Origin: Anaerolineales bacterium
GTDB taxonomy: Bacteria; Chloroflexota; Anaerolineae; Anaerolineales; E44-bin32
Direction of reading: 5' to 3'
DNA length: 64,000 bases
Assembly (NCBI GenBank): GCA_029210945.1
Contig: JARGGH010000008.1
Span: 26,822 to 90,821, forward strand
Shown here: one piece after another, positions 26,554 to 35,839 of the stretch
Layout of the letters: each line of letters opens with the position of its first letter
How positions within the stretch are numbered: the stretch's first letter is position 1
Made by a program: the position numbers and the translations under genes
The notes under the pieces: model-generated
What the model saw: the letters and a program-made list of their open reading frames with translations, nothing else
What the model was told of the DNA's origin: nothing
The model's database searches: none

Positions 26554-28959
26554 ATGCGGCTGGCGACAAAGCTGACGATCGTCTTTATCCTGCTTTCCAT
26601 CATCCCGATGGCAGCCATCGGTTACATTTCTTTCCTGAACGGGGAACGCACGATCGAAAGCCAGACATTCCGGCACCTGATCGCCACGAACAATCTCAGG
26701 CATCGGGAGTTCGAGCGATGGATCGCCGACAATAAACGGCAGCTCCGCACGCTCGCCCAGCGGCCGTTGTTACGGGAAAATGTCGCCCTGCTCGTCGGGA
26801 GCGACTTCGCTCTCAATCCGGGTGAGCCGATTCAAGACCCAGCCATACACAGCGCATACACCCAACTGATTGAAGATCACCTTCGCATAATCGCCGAAGA
26901 GCCGGGAGGGGTTGAGGAACTATCCGTCATCCGCGCCACGGACGGCCTGATCATCGCTTCCACCGACCCTTCCAAGGAAGGGCTTTACCGTGAGAGCGAG
27001 ACGTACTTTCTGAGAGGGAAAACTGTCACCTACGTTGACAAGGTAACTTACTGGCCTTCGCTTGGATCGACAGCGATGCACATCAGCACGCCGATCTCCA
27101 CGCCGCGCGGGAGGACGATCGCCGTGCTGGAGGGGCACGCCGACCTGGCTGAGATGTCGGATATCATCAGCAGTTTCAATGAACTCAGCCAGAGCGAAGA
27201 CACCTACCTTGTCAACGGATCGAATTTCTTTGTCACCGAGCCTCGCTTCGGCGAGGGTTACGCCCTGAAAAAGGCTTTATACTCCAGCGGCGTCGAGACC
27301 TGCCTGGCGGGCAGCAACGGAACCGGGGCTTATCAGGACTACCGCGGCGTCGCCGTCCTGGGCGCTTACCGATGGATCCCCAGCCTGGACCTCTGCATCC
27401 TCACCGAAGTCGACCAGTCCGAGGCCTTCGCCCCGATTCAGGCGCTGCAACGCACTATCATCGGCTTCGGGACCGCGATCGCGGTCCTGGTGACCTTTCT
27501 TGGCGTCTTATTTGGCCAGTCGCTCACCCGGCCGCTGCGGCAGCTCGAAAGAGCCGCCCGCGCCATCGGCGAAGGCGATCTGGATCAAACGATCGACGTA
27601 CACACCCCTGACGAGATCGGTGAGCTTGCAAATTCCTTTAACGAGATGGTTGCGCGGCTGACCGCCTCGAACGAGATGGTCGAGCACAGCCTGTATCTGA
27701 TGCGCTCCCTGGAAACGGCTGGCCAGAGACTGCAGCGCGTGCATGATGAGGGCGAGGTGTACCGCACGATCGCTCAGGAAATCACGGCTCTGGGTTACGA
27801 ATTGGTCCTGATGCGCATGACGTCCGATGGGCAGCACCTGAAGCTTTCCCACATCACGATCGCTCCACACCTGCTGCAAGAAGCAGAACGGCTCGCGGGT
27901 TTGTCGATCGAAGGTATTCGCGAACCCCTTGATTCTGAAGGCTTGATTGGGCGGGTAATGCGCAGCCGGGACCCGCTGTTCATCGAGGATATGGGCGAGG
28001 CGCTCGCCGAGACACTCGGAGGCTTATCCGCCAAGACGGACGACAAGATCATCGCCCTCTTCGGATTGCCCACCGCAATCTACGTTCCCTTGCATACCGA
28101 TGCGGCCGTGTTTGGCTTGATGGTCGTGCTCGGCTCCGATCTGGCAGAGCATGATGTGCCCGCAATCGGGACGTTTGCCGGTCAGGTCTCGAACGCGCTT
28201 GAGAACGCCCGCCTCTACCAGGAGCTGCGCGCCTGGGGGCGAGAACTGGAGGAGCGCGTCGATGAACGCACTGAGCTCTTGCGGCGCTCAAACGCCGAGC
28301 TCGAGCAATTCGCCTACGTCGCCTCGCACGATTTGCAGGAGCCGCTGCGTTCGATCTCGGGCTTTTTGCAGCTGATCGAGCGGCGATACCACCAGGATGA
28401 AGGCCGGGAGTTCATCGACCGCGCAGTGGGCGCCGCCCAGCGCATGCAAGCGCTGATCGAAGACCTGCTCGAGTTCTCGCGCGTCGGCACGCGCGCCGGC
28501 GACCTGGCCCCCGTCCCGGCGGCCAAATGTGTCGAGGCGGCGCTCTACTCGCTGCACCAGGCGATCGAGGATTCCGGGGCGAAGCTGACCATCCAGGATG
28601 ACCTGCCTACGGTTCTGGCGGATGAGGCTCAGCTAACGCGGCTCTTTCAAAACTTGATCGCAAACGCGATCAAATTCCGCTCCGAGCGTCCACCGCAAAT
28701 CTGTGTCGCCGCACACAAGGAGGATGGCCCCTGGCGCTTCGAAGTCCGGGACAATGGCATCGGCATCAAACAGGAATATCATCAACGCATCTTCCAGGTC
28801 TTCCAGCGCCTGCACAGCCGGGAGGATTATTCCGGCACAGGGATCGGGTTGGCAATCGTGAAGAAAATTGTCGAACGACATGGCGGCCAGGTGTGGGTTG
28901 ACTCAGAACCCGGCAAGGGATCCACTTTCTATTTCACCTTAGAGGACGGGAGAGCATAA
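26554..28959 (+). CDS. sensor histidine kinase (dCache-HAMP-GAF-HisKA)
   Basis: An 801-residue membrane kinase. TM1 (about residues 7-25), an extracellular double-Cache-like sensor domain (about 30-290), TM2 (about 298-320), a HAMP linker (RPLRQLERAARAIGEGDLDQ), a GAF domain (about 390-560), a short coiled coil, then HisKA with phosphoacceptor His592 in AYVASHDLQEPLRSI and an HATPase_c domain (NLIANAIKF N-box, DNGIGIKQEY, TGIGLAIVKKIVERHGG). The kinase core resembles cyanobacterial phytochrome kinases paired with Rcp1-like receivers, and exactly such a receiver follows immediately. ATG with GGGGA upstream. It is likely tuned by the preceding NMT1-like lipoprotein. Confidence 0.9.
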   Translation: MRLATKLTIVFILLSIIPMAAIGYISFLNGERTIESQTFRHLIATNNLRHREFERWIADNKRQLRTLAQRPLLRENVALLVGSDFALNPGEPIQDPAIHSAYTQLIEDHLRIIAEEPGGVEELSVIRATDGLIIASTDPSKEGLYRESETYFLRGKTVTYVDKVTYWPSLGSTAMHISTPISTPRGRTIAVLEGHADLAEMSDIISSFNELSQSEDTYLVNGSNFFVTEPRFGEGYALKKALYSSGVETCLAGSNGTGAYQDYRGVAVLGAYRWIPSLDLCILTEVDQSEAFAPIQALQRTIIGFGTAIAVLVTFLGVLFGQSLTRPLRQLERAARAIGEGDLDQTIDVHTPDEIGELANSFNEMVARLTASNEMVEHSLYLMRSLETAGQRLQRVHDEGEVYRTIAQEITALGYELVLMRMTSDGQHLKLSHITIAPHLLQEAERLAGLSIEGIREPLDSEGLIGRVMRSRDPLFIEDMGEALAETLGGLSAKTDDKIIALFGLPTAIYVPLHTDAAVFGLMVVLGSDLAEHDVPAIGTFAGQVSNALENARLYQELRAWGRELEERVDERTELLRRSNAELEQFAYVASHDLQEPLRSISGFLQLIERRYHQDEGREFIDRAVGAAQRMQALIEDLLEFSRVGTRAGDLAPVPAAKCVEAALYSLHQAIEDSGAKLTIQDDLPTVLADEAQLTRLFQNLIANAIKFRSERPPQICVAAHKEDGPWRFEVRDNGIGIKQEYHQRIFQVFQRLHSREDYSGTGIGLAIVKKIVERHGGQVWVDSEPGKGSTFYFTLEDGRA

Positions 28960-29541
28960 ATGAGCCCACGCACCGCGTTCAAACCGATCGAAATCCTGCT
29001 CGTCGAGGATAATCCCGACGACATCCGCCTAACGATCGAGGCCTTCAACGGTTGGAAACTCAAGAACAACATTTCTACCGTCAAAGATGGCGTTGATGCG
29101 ATGGCCTACCTGCACCGCGAACCACCCTACACCGAGGCCGTCCTGCCTGACTTGATCCTGCTCGATCTGAACATGCCACGCATGGATGGCCGCGAGGTGC
29201 TCGCCGAGATCAAGCAGGATGATGGATTGAAGGCCATCCCGGTCGTCGTCCTCACCACATCCCAGGCGGAGGAAGACGTCTTAGAATCATACAACCTCTA
29301 CGCAAACTGCTATATCACGAAGCCCATCGACCTGGATCAGTTTACCAAGGTCGTGCAGGCGATCGACCACTTCTGGCTTTCGATCTCTACGAGCAGGATC
29401 TCGAGCGAATCGTCATATTTTCGCTCCAGAGGAGGCAGCACGTTCGCTATCACATCATGGCAATGCGGGCAGCCCTCCATCCAGAACAGCACGGCCCGCA
29501 CGGGCGAGGCTGATGCCTCCTCGGACCGGGCCTGCTCATGA
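28960..29541 (+). CDS. Rcp1-like single-domain response regulator, altered C-terminus
   Basis: A receiver domain of the Rcp1 type with acidic VEDNPDDI, phosphoacceptor Asp69 ([13 protein letters not shown]), [10 protein letters not shown] and [11 protein letters not shown]. Native family members end shortly after the helix corresponding to [11 protein letters not shown] (residue about 141). Here the frame runs 50 residues further, through sequence that is antisense to the coding region of the opposing thioredoxin-like gene, giving a low-complexity Ser-rich tail. The receiver should still be functional. The start codon follows directly after the kinase stop, so the two are coupled. Confidence 0.85.
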   Translation: MSPRTAFKPIEILLVEDNPDDIRLTIEAFNGWKLKNNISTVKDGVDAMAYLHREPPYTEAVLPDLILLDLNMPRMDGREVLAEIKQDDGLKAIPVVVLTTSQAEEDVLESYNLYANCYITKPIDLDQFTKVVQAIDHFWLSISTSRISSESSYFRSRGGSTFAITSWQCGQPSIQNSTARTGEADASSDRACS

Positions 29542-29813
29542 ATCTTTGCCGTCATTGTGGATAACGCCTGGATTTGATCGGCGCGGATCTGGCATTCAGC
29601 GCAATCCTCTTCAGCACCGTCTTCTGAGGTTTGGCTGACTTCATGCGGAGTCGCTGTCGAAACGAGATTGACAGGTTCGATACCGTGACCGACAGGATCA
29701 TCTAAAACATTAAAAACACCCCGGCCGGATGCGATCAGAGCGAGCCCGACCAGGATCAACAAGAATGTAGCTGCGATTAATCGCCGGCCATGTCTAAATT
29801 TCGATTTCATCAT
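29337..29813 (-). CDS. thioredoxin-like membrane-anchored protein, C-terminally truncated
   Basis: The start MMKSKFRHG at 29813 is followed by one membrane segment ([14 protein letters not shown]) and a periplasmic region with CAECQ, then a thioredoxin-fold start [18 protein letters not shown] with a CPHC redox motif and [20 protein letters not shown]. The fold normally needs at least 60 more residues, including the cis-Pro, but the frame ends after about 13 residues that are antisense to the receiver gene. The gene therefore looks truncated by a rearrangement near 29380. A longer frame up to 29912 is open but its extra N-terminal residues look non-native. Confidence 0.55.
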   Translation of the reverse strand: MMKSKFRHGRRLIAATFLLILVGLALIASGRGVFNVLDDPVGHGIEPVNLVSTATPHEVSQTSEDGAEEDCAECQIRADQIQALSTMTAKIHEQARSEEASASPVRAVLFWMEGCPHCHDVIANVLPPLERKYDDSLEILLVEIESQKWSIACTTLVN

Positions 29814-30085
29814 CACCAGTTTCGATCTCCATTTACACATTACTCGTATCCAACTGCCTTTATCTTCGTCACACATCATTCGCCACGCAGCGTCCAGACC
29901 CGTTCGCATCATCGTACCGGTCAGATATTGCCCGACAGAGATTCAACCGCTTCAAATGAGCGGTAACTCTGCAGGCAGATTACCAATGCATGAGAGCAGT
30001 TTAACGAGCCACCTTTGAAATGCCTATTGAGCAATGTCTGCAGTAGAAGCGGCCTCCGGCGCAGGAAGCACGCCTGCTCTGGCTG

Positions 30086-30334
30086 CTAGCTGGAGGGCTG
30101 ATGTCTGCTTGCCCTCTCACATTCAAGGCAGAGATCCGTGCTTCTGTTCGTCCAGAACTTGATGCCACAATCGGGACAAATCACCTCGCGCAAGCCCCCT
30201 TTCTTTGCTTGCGCCCGGGGGCGCGCTTCCGGAGGAAGCGGAGCAAACGGATCTTTAACACAATCACACGATTCATCGATGTCTGTGCGCTGGCGCTTTT
30301 CGTGATCGCCTCCCGTACCTGTCCGATCTTTCAC
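30086..30334 (-). CDS. small zinc-ribbon-like protein of arsenic operon
   Basis: An 82-residue protein. The C-terminal half contains a CxxC-x13-CxxC array (ICPDCGIKFW, then TDLCLECERA) that should bind zinc; the N-terminal half is charged with an additional CDC. The GTG start at 30334 is three bases after the upstream stop, with GGAGGG in good position, so it is translationally coupled as the last gene of the arsenic operon. I do not recognise a characterised family; it might deliver or sense metal, which is inference. Confidence 0.6.
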   Translation of the reverse strand: MKDRTGTGGDHEKRQRTDIDESCDCVKDPFAPLPPEARPRAQAKKGGLREVICPDCGIKFWTNRSTDLCLECERASRHQPSS

Positions 30335-30337
30335 ACT

Positions 30338-30877
30338 TCACCCTCCAATTCCAGGGGCGTCGACGATGATCGCCTCCAGCTCGGCGCGCTGCTCAGCGCG
30401 GTCGGGTTCAAGCAGCACCGGGCAATCCTCCAGCGGGCGCTGCGCAACGGTCAATTTCAGTGCAAATGTGAAGCAGGTCGGTTCGCCGCAGCGTCTGCAG
30501 TTCGTCTGCGGCAGCAATTGATAGACCGCCATCGGTGTCGGGCGCTGGTGCGTCTCGTGATCAGGCTCGATCTGATCCCGGCGCTCCCACGTCCGGTTGA
30601 CGAGGTCGACCAGACCCTCCAATTTCCTGATCGCCGCATCCCTATCCTCCACGTTGCCGGTAGCGATCCGGTCTGCGTGGAAAGCGATGTTATGTCCCTC
30701 CTTCTTCCAGGTCAGCGCTTGCGCTCCGGGGTGGTGGACCGCGCCGCGCAGTGTGGCGTTCAGCAGCGGGAGCACTTCGCTGATGCTGACCGGCAAGTGC
30801 GCGACGGCGGTGAAACGCTCGGCGCCGGGTTCGCACGGCGGTGTGAAGATCTCGAGCTCATAATCCTTGATCAACAT
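30338..30877 (-). CDS. Fe-S cluster protein associated with arsenic operon
   Basis: A 179-residue protein. Residues about 1-100 form an unrecognised domain that resembles a modified ferredoxin-like or DUF region. The C-terminal part has a Fe-S motif (QTNCRRCGEPTCFTFALKL ... DCPVL, C-x2-C-x4-C-x16-C) like the 4Fe-4S domain at the start of corrinoid Fe-S proteins. It follows acr3 by about 72 bases and precedes the zinc-ribbon gene. Similar proteins occur beside arsenical permeases in Chloroflexota and archaea, as far as I recall. It may supply electrons or corrinoid-linked chemistry for arsenic methylation or reduction; this is not established. Confidence 0.7.
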   Translation of the reverse strand: MLIKDYELEIFTPPCEPGAERFTAVAHLPVSISEVLPLLNATLRGAVHHPGAQALTWKKEGHNIAFHADRIATGNVEDRDAAIRKLEGLVDLVNRTWERRDQIEPDHETHQRPTPMAVYQLLPQTNCRRCGEPTCFTFALKLTVAQRPLEDCPVLLEPDRAEQRAELEAIIVDAPGIGG

Positions 30878-30949
30878 ATATGCATCTCTCCCATCGCTCC
30901 GGCCACCAGCCCCGTCGCCCGCACTGCGTTCGCCCGTCCAGGGTCATTC

Positions 30950-32047
30950 TCATGCCGGGAGGACATCTTCGCTCTGGAAGAAGCGCCGCTGGAACGCAAA
31001 AGCCACGTTCACCAGCCCGATCATCACCGGCACCTCGATCAAGGGTCCGATCACGGCGGCGAACGCCACACCCGAGCCGATCCCGAAAACGGCCACGGCC
31101 ACCGCGATCGCCAGCTCGAAGTTGTTGCTGGCAGCGGTGAACGCCAGCGTGGTCGTCTTGCTGTAATCCGCGCCGATCGCCCGGCCCATGAAGAAGCTCA
31201 CCAGGAACATCAGCACGAAGTAAATCAACAGCGGGATCGCGATCCGCACGACATCGACCGGGATGGTCACGATCAATTCGCCCTTCAGGCTGAACATGAC
31301 CACGATCGTGAAGAGCAGCGCCGCGAGCGTCAGCAGGCTGATCCTGGGGATAAACCTTGAGTAATACCATTCCTTGCCCTTCGCCCGCACCAGGAAAAAG
31401 CGTGTGAAGAAGCCAGCCAGGAAAGGGATCCCCAGGTAGATGAACACGCTCTGAGCGATCTCACCGATCGTGATCTCGACCAGCGACCCGCTCAACCCGA
31501 ACCAGGTCGGCAGCACCGTGATGAACACGTAGGCGTAGACGCTGTAGAAGAGCACCTGGAACACGCTGTTGAACGCCACCAGCCCGGCGGCGTACTCCGT
31601 GTCTCCATGTGCAAGTTCATTCCACACAATCACCATCGCGATGCAGCGCGCCAGACCGATCAAGATCAACCCGGTCATATACTCCGGGTAGGCCGGCAGG
31701 AAGACGATCGCCAGGATAAACATCAGGATCGGTCCGATGACCCAGTTCTGCAGCAGCGATAGACCGAGTATTTTCCAATTGCGGAATACGTCCGTCAGTT
31801 CATCGTAGTGCACCTTCGCCAGCGGCGGGTACATCATCAGGATTAAACCGATGGCGATCGGGATGTTGGTCATGCCCACCGATACGGCCGTGTTGAACTC
31901 GGAAACGGCGCGCGGGAACAGGTAGCCGATCAGCACCCCAACCGCCATGGCGAGGAAGATCCATAGCGTGAGATAGCGGTCCAGCGTGGAAAGCCTGCGC
32001 GGCGGCATCGCCTCTGCTTGCAGGACATTCAATTCTTTCGATGACAT
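30950..32047 (-). CDS. acr3: ACR3-family arsenite efflux permease
   Basis: A 365-residue transporter with about ten membrane segments, the normal size for Acr3. It exports arsenite (and possibly antimonite) using the membrane potential. The conserved block [20 protein letters not shown] holds the functional Cys in TM4, and [15 protein letters not shown] and [18 protein letters not shown] are also typical. The start is ATG at 32047. It is the partner of the ArsP-type permease 42 bases upstream and is controlled by the ArsR at the operon head. Confidence 0.93.
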   Translation of the reverse strand: MSSKELNVLQAEAMPPRRLSTLDRYLTLWIFLAMAVGVLIGYLFPRAVSEFNTAVSVGMTNIPIAIGLILMMYPPLAKVHYDELTDVFRNWKILGLSLLQNWVIGPILMFILAIVFLPAYPEYMTGLILIGLARCIAMVIVWNELAHGDTEYAAGLVAFNSVFQVLFYSVYAYVFITVLPTWFGLSGSLVEITIGEIAQSVFIYLGIPFLAGFFTRFFLVRAKGKEWYYSRFIPRISLLTLAALLFTIVVMFSLKGELIVTIPVDVVRIAIPLLIYFVLMFLVSFFMGRAIGADYSKTTTLAFTAASNNFELAIAVAVAVFGIGSGVAFAAVIGPLIEVPVMIGLVNVAFAFQRRFFQSEDVLPA

Positions 32048-32088
32048 TATGGTCGCTACGCCTCCTGTTGGTCGATCTGACTTAAGCC

Positions 32089-33420
32089 TTACACCAGCGT
32101 CATGAACAGGCCAAAAATATAGCCGGCCAGCGTGCTGAAGATGCTCACCAGCACGACGTAGACGGCGGTCTTCTTACGGCCCAGGATGCGGCCCGTGACG
32201 AGGATGCTCTGCAGTGAGAGCTCCGGATCGGCGAGCAGGTAGGCCAGCAGCGGGCCGCGGTGCATGCCCAGATCGAGGAACATCCGTGCGATCGGGACCT
32301 CGACCAGCGTGGGGAAGTACATAAACACGCCGAACACCACTCCGATGGCGTTCGCCCAGATCGTATTCCTGCCTGCCAGCGACTGCACCCACTGCTCGGG
32401 CAGCACAGCCTTGACCATCCCAGCTGCGAAGACGCCGGCGATCAGCAGCGGGAAAATCTGCTTGACGAACTTCCATGTCTCCCAGAGCCACTCGGCGATC
32501 GCGTCGCGCTCAAAGCTGCGGCTGGCGACGACGCTGATCGCGCCGAGCAGGACCAGCTCAGCGAAGAAGCGGCCCGTCAGGCCGACCCGCAAACTGCCCT
32601 GCGTCACGACAGGGGCAGCGATCAACAGCGTCAACCCGACAAGCAAAATCGAGGTGATTGTCCAGCGGTTGAAGCGCACGAGCACCTGTTCGAGCCCCAG
32701 GTAAGCGACCGGCGCGATCAGCAGCAGCATCATGATCAGCAAGGCGCCCTGGATGTTGAGATTGGCCTGCTCAAGCGTGGCCAGCAATGGACCCGGAAGG
32801 TCGATGGGCAGATTAAAACTGAACCAGGAATCGGTCAGCAAGTCGACCTGCAGTGTGCCGACGATCAGGACCGCGAAAAGCAGCAGAAAGACCATCCAGA
32901 CGGACGGCTTTACTTTGGCCGTGGCGTCGAACATGCCGCTGTCGGCCATCTCCTGCGCTCGCACCAGTTCTTCCTTGCGAAAGAACCAGGCCATGAGCAT
33001 GCCGATCCCGATGCCGAAGACGATCGAGAGCACGATGCGCGCCAGGGCGATGTCCATCCCGATCGCCGCGCCGGTATAGGCGATCGCCAGGATGTTGACC
33101 GCCGGACCGACGAATAAGAATGTGATCGCCGCGCCCAGCCCGGCGCCGCGCTTCCAGATCCCGGCGAAGAGCGGCAGGATCGTGCACGAGCAAACCGCCA
33201 GGATGAAACCGCCGACGGCTGCCGCTGGATAGCTGATCCATTTCTTCGCCCGCGGCCCCAGAAATTGAGTGACCGTTTCCTTGGGGATCATGGCGCTCAT
33301 ATAGCCGGCGATCACGAATGCCGGCAGCAGGCAAAGCAGCACATGCGCGGCCAGATAATCGAGCAGGCTCATCCAGCCTGACCAGAGCATCGTTCCGACA
33401 ACTGCGAGAATGTTCTCCAT
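32089..33420 (-). CDS. arsP: ArsP/DUF318-type permease
   Basis: A 443-residue membrane protein with about ten or eleven segments. The motif [20 protein letters not shown] near residues 70-90, with two cysteines, and the later [31 protein letters not shown] region fit the ArsP/permease DUF318 family, exporters of trivalent organoarsenicals such as methylarsenite. The second-half block also carries the repeated architecture expected of that family. It lies between a small thioredoxin and acr3 in a single operon, so the cell may export both inorganic arsenite and methylated arsenicals. No arsM methyltransferase is in the window. Confidence 0.85.
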   Translation of the reverse strand: MENILAVVGTMLWSGWMSLLDYLAAHVLLCLLPAFVIAGYMSAMIPKETVTQFLGPRAKKWISYPAAAVGGFILAVCSCTILPLFAGIWKRGAGLGAAITFLFVGPAVNILAIAYTGAAIGMDIALARIVLSIVFGIGIGMLMAWFFRKEELVRAQEMADSGMFDATAKVKPSVWMVFLLLFAVLIVGTLQVDLLTDSWFSFNLPIDLPGPLLATLEQANLNIQGALLIMMLLLIAPVAYLGLEQVLVRFNRWTITSILLVGLTLLIAAPVVTQGSLRVGLTGRFFAELVLLGAISVVASRSFERDAIAEWLWETWKFVKQIFPLLIAGVFAAGMVKAVLPEQWVQSLAGRNTIWANAIGVVFGVFMYFPTLVEVPIARMFLDLGMHRGPLLAYLLADPELSLQSILVTGRILGRKKTAVYVVLVSIFSTLAGYIFGLFMTLV

Positions 33421-33524
33421 GCAAAGACCTTATCTACTGGCAGGGAATAATTGAATCATCCAGCAGATCATGATCGGCTTGAGATCTCACCGCAGGCAGA
33501 CTCTGTGGATCACCCGCTTCGTGA

Positions 33525-33785
33525 TCAACCCGCAGCTTCATTAAGCCATGCGACGATCTGGAAAGGTGCCGGGATCCTTCCAGAAGTGACGAGCTTTTCG
33601 TTGATCACCAGCCCGGGTGTGGAAAGCAGCCCGTAGTCCAGGAACTTCTCTGTGTCGGTGACTTTTTCGATCGTCACTTCCGCACCCGGATTCTCGACCT
33701 GCCACTGCTCCACGGCTTGCACGGCATGGATCTCAACGCGCTCACAGTTTTTACAGCCCGGTCCAAGAACTTTGATTGAAATCAT
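33525..33785 (-). CDS. small redox-active thioredoxin (TM0996/MTH895-like)
   Basis: An 86-residue single-domain thioredoxin with the active site GPGCKNCERV (CKNC at Cys11-Cys14) and the cis-Pro block STPGLVINEKLVTSGRIP. Members of this small family are found beside arsenic permeases. It is presumably cytosolic and supplies thiol electrons for arsenate reduction or for handling arsenical thiols. It lies about 44 bases after arsR, in the same operon. Confidence 0.88.
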   Translation of the reverse strand: MISIKVLGPGCKNCERVEIHAVQAVEQWQVENPGAEVTIEKVTDTEKFLDYGLLSTPGLVINEKLVTSGRIPAPFQIVAWLNEAAG

Positions 33786-33828
33786 GATCTGATTCTCCTC
33801 TTCCTACATGCAGGATCTAGTGATCGGT

Positions 33829-34221
33829 CTAAGCGCTTGCTGCTTTCAACCCGATCTTCTCTTCACATTTCGGGCAGCTGCACTGCTGCGGGGAGACCTT
33901 CCGGATCGGTTCAAATCTCAGATTGACACCATCCGCCCGCGCCGCTTCTACCCCCACTTTCCTGGCCTCTTCCAGCAAGTCATTGATGCCGCCGAGCGAG
34001 AGTGCGTAAAACACGTTCAACCCTTCCCTGCGATCCTCGACCAGCCCGACCTCACGCAGTTTCGCCAGGTGCTGGGAGATATACGCCTGGCGCTGATCAA
34101 GCCGCGCCTCCATGTGGCAGACACAGGCCTCGCCCTCCTCCAGCAGAACCTGCAGGATCTGCAAGCGGATCGGATGCGCGAGTGCTTTAAACAGATTTGC
34201 GACCACCAAATAGCTTTTCAC
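33829..34221 (-). CDS. arsR: ArsR-family arsenic-responsive repressor
   Basis: A 130-residue winged-helix regulator. The metalloid-binding motif is CVCHME near residue 35 in the ArsR alpha3-like position, next to the recognition helix QAYISQHLAKLREVGLV. A C-terminal CSCPKC motif could form an additional thiol site. It should repress the operon thioredoxin-arsP-acr3-FeS-zinc ribbon until arsenite binds. The GTG start at 34221 is preceded by GAGGGAGA, and the palindromic operator at 34236-34257 lies just upstream, consistent with autoregulation. Confidence 0.9.
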   Translation of the reverse strand: MKSYLVVANLFKALAHPIRLQILQVLLEEGEACVCHMEARLDQRQAYISQHLAKLREVGLVEDRREGLNVFYALSLGGINDLLEEARKVGVEAARADGVNLRFEPIRKVSPQQCSCPKCEEKIGLKAASA

Positions 34222-34235
34222 CGGCGTTCTCCCTC

Positions 34236-34257
34236 TATATTCAACATTCCGAATATA
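34236..34257. promoter_or_regulatory. candidate ArsR operator (perfect 7-8-7 inverted repeat)
   Basis: TATATTC at 34236-34242 and GAATATA at 34251-34257 are exact inverted complements separated by eight bases. The site starts 15 bases upstream of the arsR GTG and its AT-rich arms fit known ArsR/SmtB operators. Repressor binding here would block the promoter. Confidence 0.65.
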
Positions 34258-34456
34258 TTATATAGACCGCCAAACGATCAGCCACTGCAGAAGATCACCT
34301 GACCGATATGACATACGGGCATGGCTGCCATCTTCCACCTGCAGTGCGGCGATCTCAGACCGCGTCCATGCTTTACAAGAACGCTTCGTTATTTAGCGCG
34401 CTAGCGTGCTGCGATATGGGAGCTTGCCCTTGACAGAAAAGCGACCATTGAATTAT

Positions 34457-34475
34457 ATTAGTTTGACTAACTAAT
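34457..34475. promoter_or_regulatory. candidate MarR operator
   Basis: ATTAGTT at 34457-34463 and AACTAAT at 34469-34475 form a perfect 7-5-7 inverted repeat, the size of MarR-type sites, 12 to 18 bases upstream of the marR start. Autorepression is the natural reading. Confidence 0.55.
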
Positions 34476-34486
34476 TATATCAAGGT

Positions 34487-34933
34487 ATGGATATGATACA
34501 AGCTGAAGCACCTCCCGAAGAACGGTTGTTCAAATTGATGAGGCGAGTGCGCCGGCTCGGGCTTGACGATCATCACTCGGGAGATGAGATGCTCTCACCC
34601 GCCCAGATGGCATTGCTCGACGCGATCGCCTCCCAACCCGGCTGCGGTGTGATCGAAATTGCCAAGGAACTGGAAATAACCGCTCCGACGGTGAGCGTCG
34701 GTGTGCGCCGCCTGGAAGAGAGCGGCCTGGTCGAACGGGAACCGGATCCCGTGGATGGCCGCTCGATCCAGTTCTTCCTCACCCGGAGAGGCCAGTCGCT
34801 CCAGCGCCGGATCCAGGAAAACCATCTCAGGAAATTCCGCCGGCTTCTCGACGGGCTTCAGCCCGAGGACCAGGAGACGCTTCTGAATTTGCTGCAGAGC
34901 GCTCTGGATGCGGCGGAAAAGGGTGCATCCTGA
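34487..34933 (+). CDS. MarR-family transcriptional regulator
   Basis: A 148-residue winged-helix protein with the helix-turn-helix QPGCGVIEIAKELEITAPTV and recognition SVGVRRLEESGLVEREPDPV, wing DGRSIQFFLT. It probably controls the downstream membrane protein and ABC transporter genes and itself through the inverted repeat upstream. Two close starts exist: ATG at 34487 and ATG at 34493. AAGG at 34482 is better spaced for 34493, which would remove two residues. The ligand is unknown. Confidence 0.88.
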   Translation: MDMIQAEAPPEERLFKLMRRVRRLGLDDHHSGDEMLSPAQMALLDAIASQPGCGVIEIAKELEITAPTVSVGVRRLEESGLVEREPDPVDGRSIQFFLTRRGQSLQRRIQENHLRKFRRLLDGLQPEDQETLLNLLQSALDAAEKGAS

Positions 34934-34984
34934 ACCAGCAGAAGTGGCATACTGAAAACGAGAGATGCCCAGCAGGCGAGGGAT

Positions 34985-35275
34985 ATGAGCAAATCTCTGA
35001 ACCGCTTTCTACGTAAGTTTCATCGCCGGCTGGCGCTGCCGACGGTGATCCTCATCCTCACGATCATGTTGGCATGCGCAGCCGCGATGGGCGCCCTCAT
35101 CCAGCGCGGACGGCCGATTCTGATGCTCGCCACGGCCCTCACCGGGCTGTATCTCTTCCAGCTGCCCCACTTTTTCCCGCTGGAAACGCAAACGGCGAAT
35201 GCAAGACGAATCAATCAAGTTGGATGTTCCTTGAGGGATCAGTCTGATGCGGCATCCACTGTATTAGAAGCGTGA
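34985..35275 (+). CDS. small membrane protein, unrecognised
   Basis: A 96-residue protein with two hydrophobic segments (about residues 17-37 and 47-64: VILILTIMLACAAAMGALI, LMLATALTGLYLFQLPHFF) and a polar C-terminus of about 30 residues. GAGGG precedes the ATG closely. It sits between MarR and another membrane protein in the same direction. No family recognised. The polar tail after residue 70 has a less biased composition and could reflect a frameshift. Confidence 0.5.
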   Translation: MSKSLNRFLRKFHRRLALPTVILILTIMLACAAAMGALIQRGRPILMLATALTGLYLFQLPHFFPLETQTANARRINQVGCSLRDQSDAASTVLEA

Positions 35276-35330
35276 TACTTTTTTCAACTAATGCCCACAA
35301 CGCGCCGGCGTGCGCAAGGAGTGAAAAACA

Positions 35331-35732
35331 ATGAACAAGTTAACCGCGAGAATTGCATCGATCCTGGCATTCATCATTGGTGCCATGGCGATCTTTGCCG
35401 GCGGGCAGGTGCTGCTCGGCAAGCTGCCCGATTACTACGTCATCGATTGGCTGCCGATCTACAATTTCAGCATGGGTGTCATCTCGGCATTCATCAGCGC
35501 CGTCTTAATATGGAAGCGGCACCGCCTGGCAAGGACCGCCGCACTGGTCACGCTGGGAGCACACGCATTCGTGATGGTGATCCTGCAAACAGCTTACGCT
35601 GACGTCGTCGCTCCTGACAGTTTGCAGGCGATGACGCTCAGGATCACCGTCTGGGTGGTGATCGGTGTTCTAACACTCATACCTGACAAAGAGACCAATA
35701 CGCTGGCCGCCGGAAATGGATCCGGAGAATAA
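35331..35732 (+). CDS. four-TM membrane protein, unrecognised
   Basis: A 133-residue protein with about four hydrophobic segments (residues about 5-25, 42-62, 70-90, 104-118) and a polar C-terminus. AAGGAG lies ten bases ahead of the ATG. It lies between the MarR-linked small gene and the ABC transporter genes, so it may be an accessory of the exporter. I know no function for such proteins. Confidence 0.6.
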   Translation: MNKLTARIASILAFIIGAMAIFAGGQVLLGKLPDYYVIDWLPIYNFSMGVISAFISAVLIWKRHRLARTAALVTLGAHAFVMVILQTAYADVVAPDSLQAMTLRITVWVVIGVLTLIPDKETNTLAAGNGSGE

Positions 35733-35839
35733 CATGCTATGCGTATGACTTACACACTTGCAGGTCAGTTGATGAATCTGGATTTGATCAAGCCAATGAT
35801 AACCTTCCGGCTTACGTCGGAAGAGAGAGAGCTCTCATC

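Noticed and set aside
28049..28557. Several minus-strand frames within the histidine kinase
   Set aside because: Shadows of the kinase reading frame; the plus strand contains all catalytic motifs.
30101..31360. 419-codon plus-strand frame opposite acr3
   Set aside because: Composition is Arg/His/Gln-rich with no domain pattern; Acr3 on the minus strand explains the sequence.
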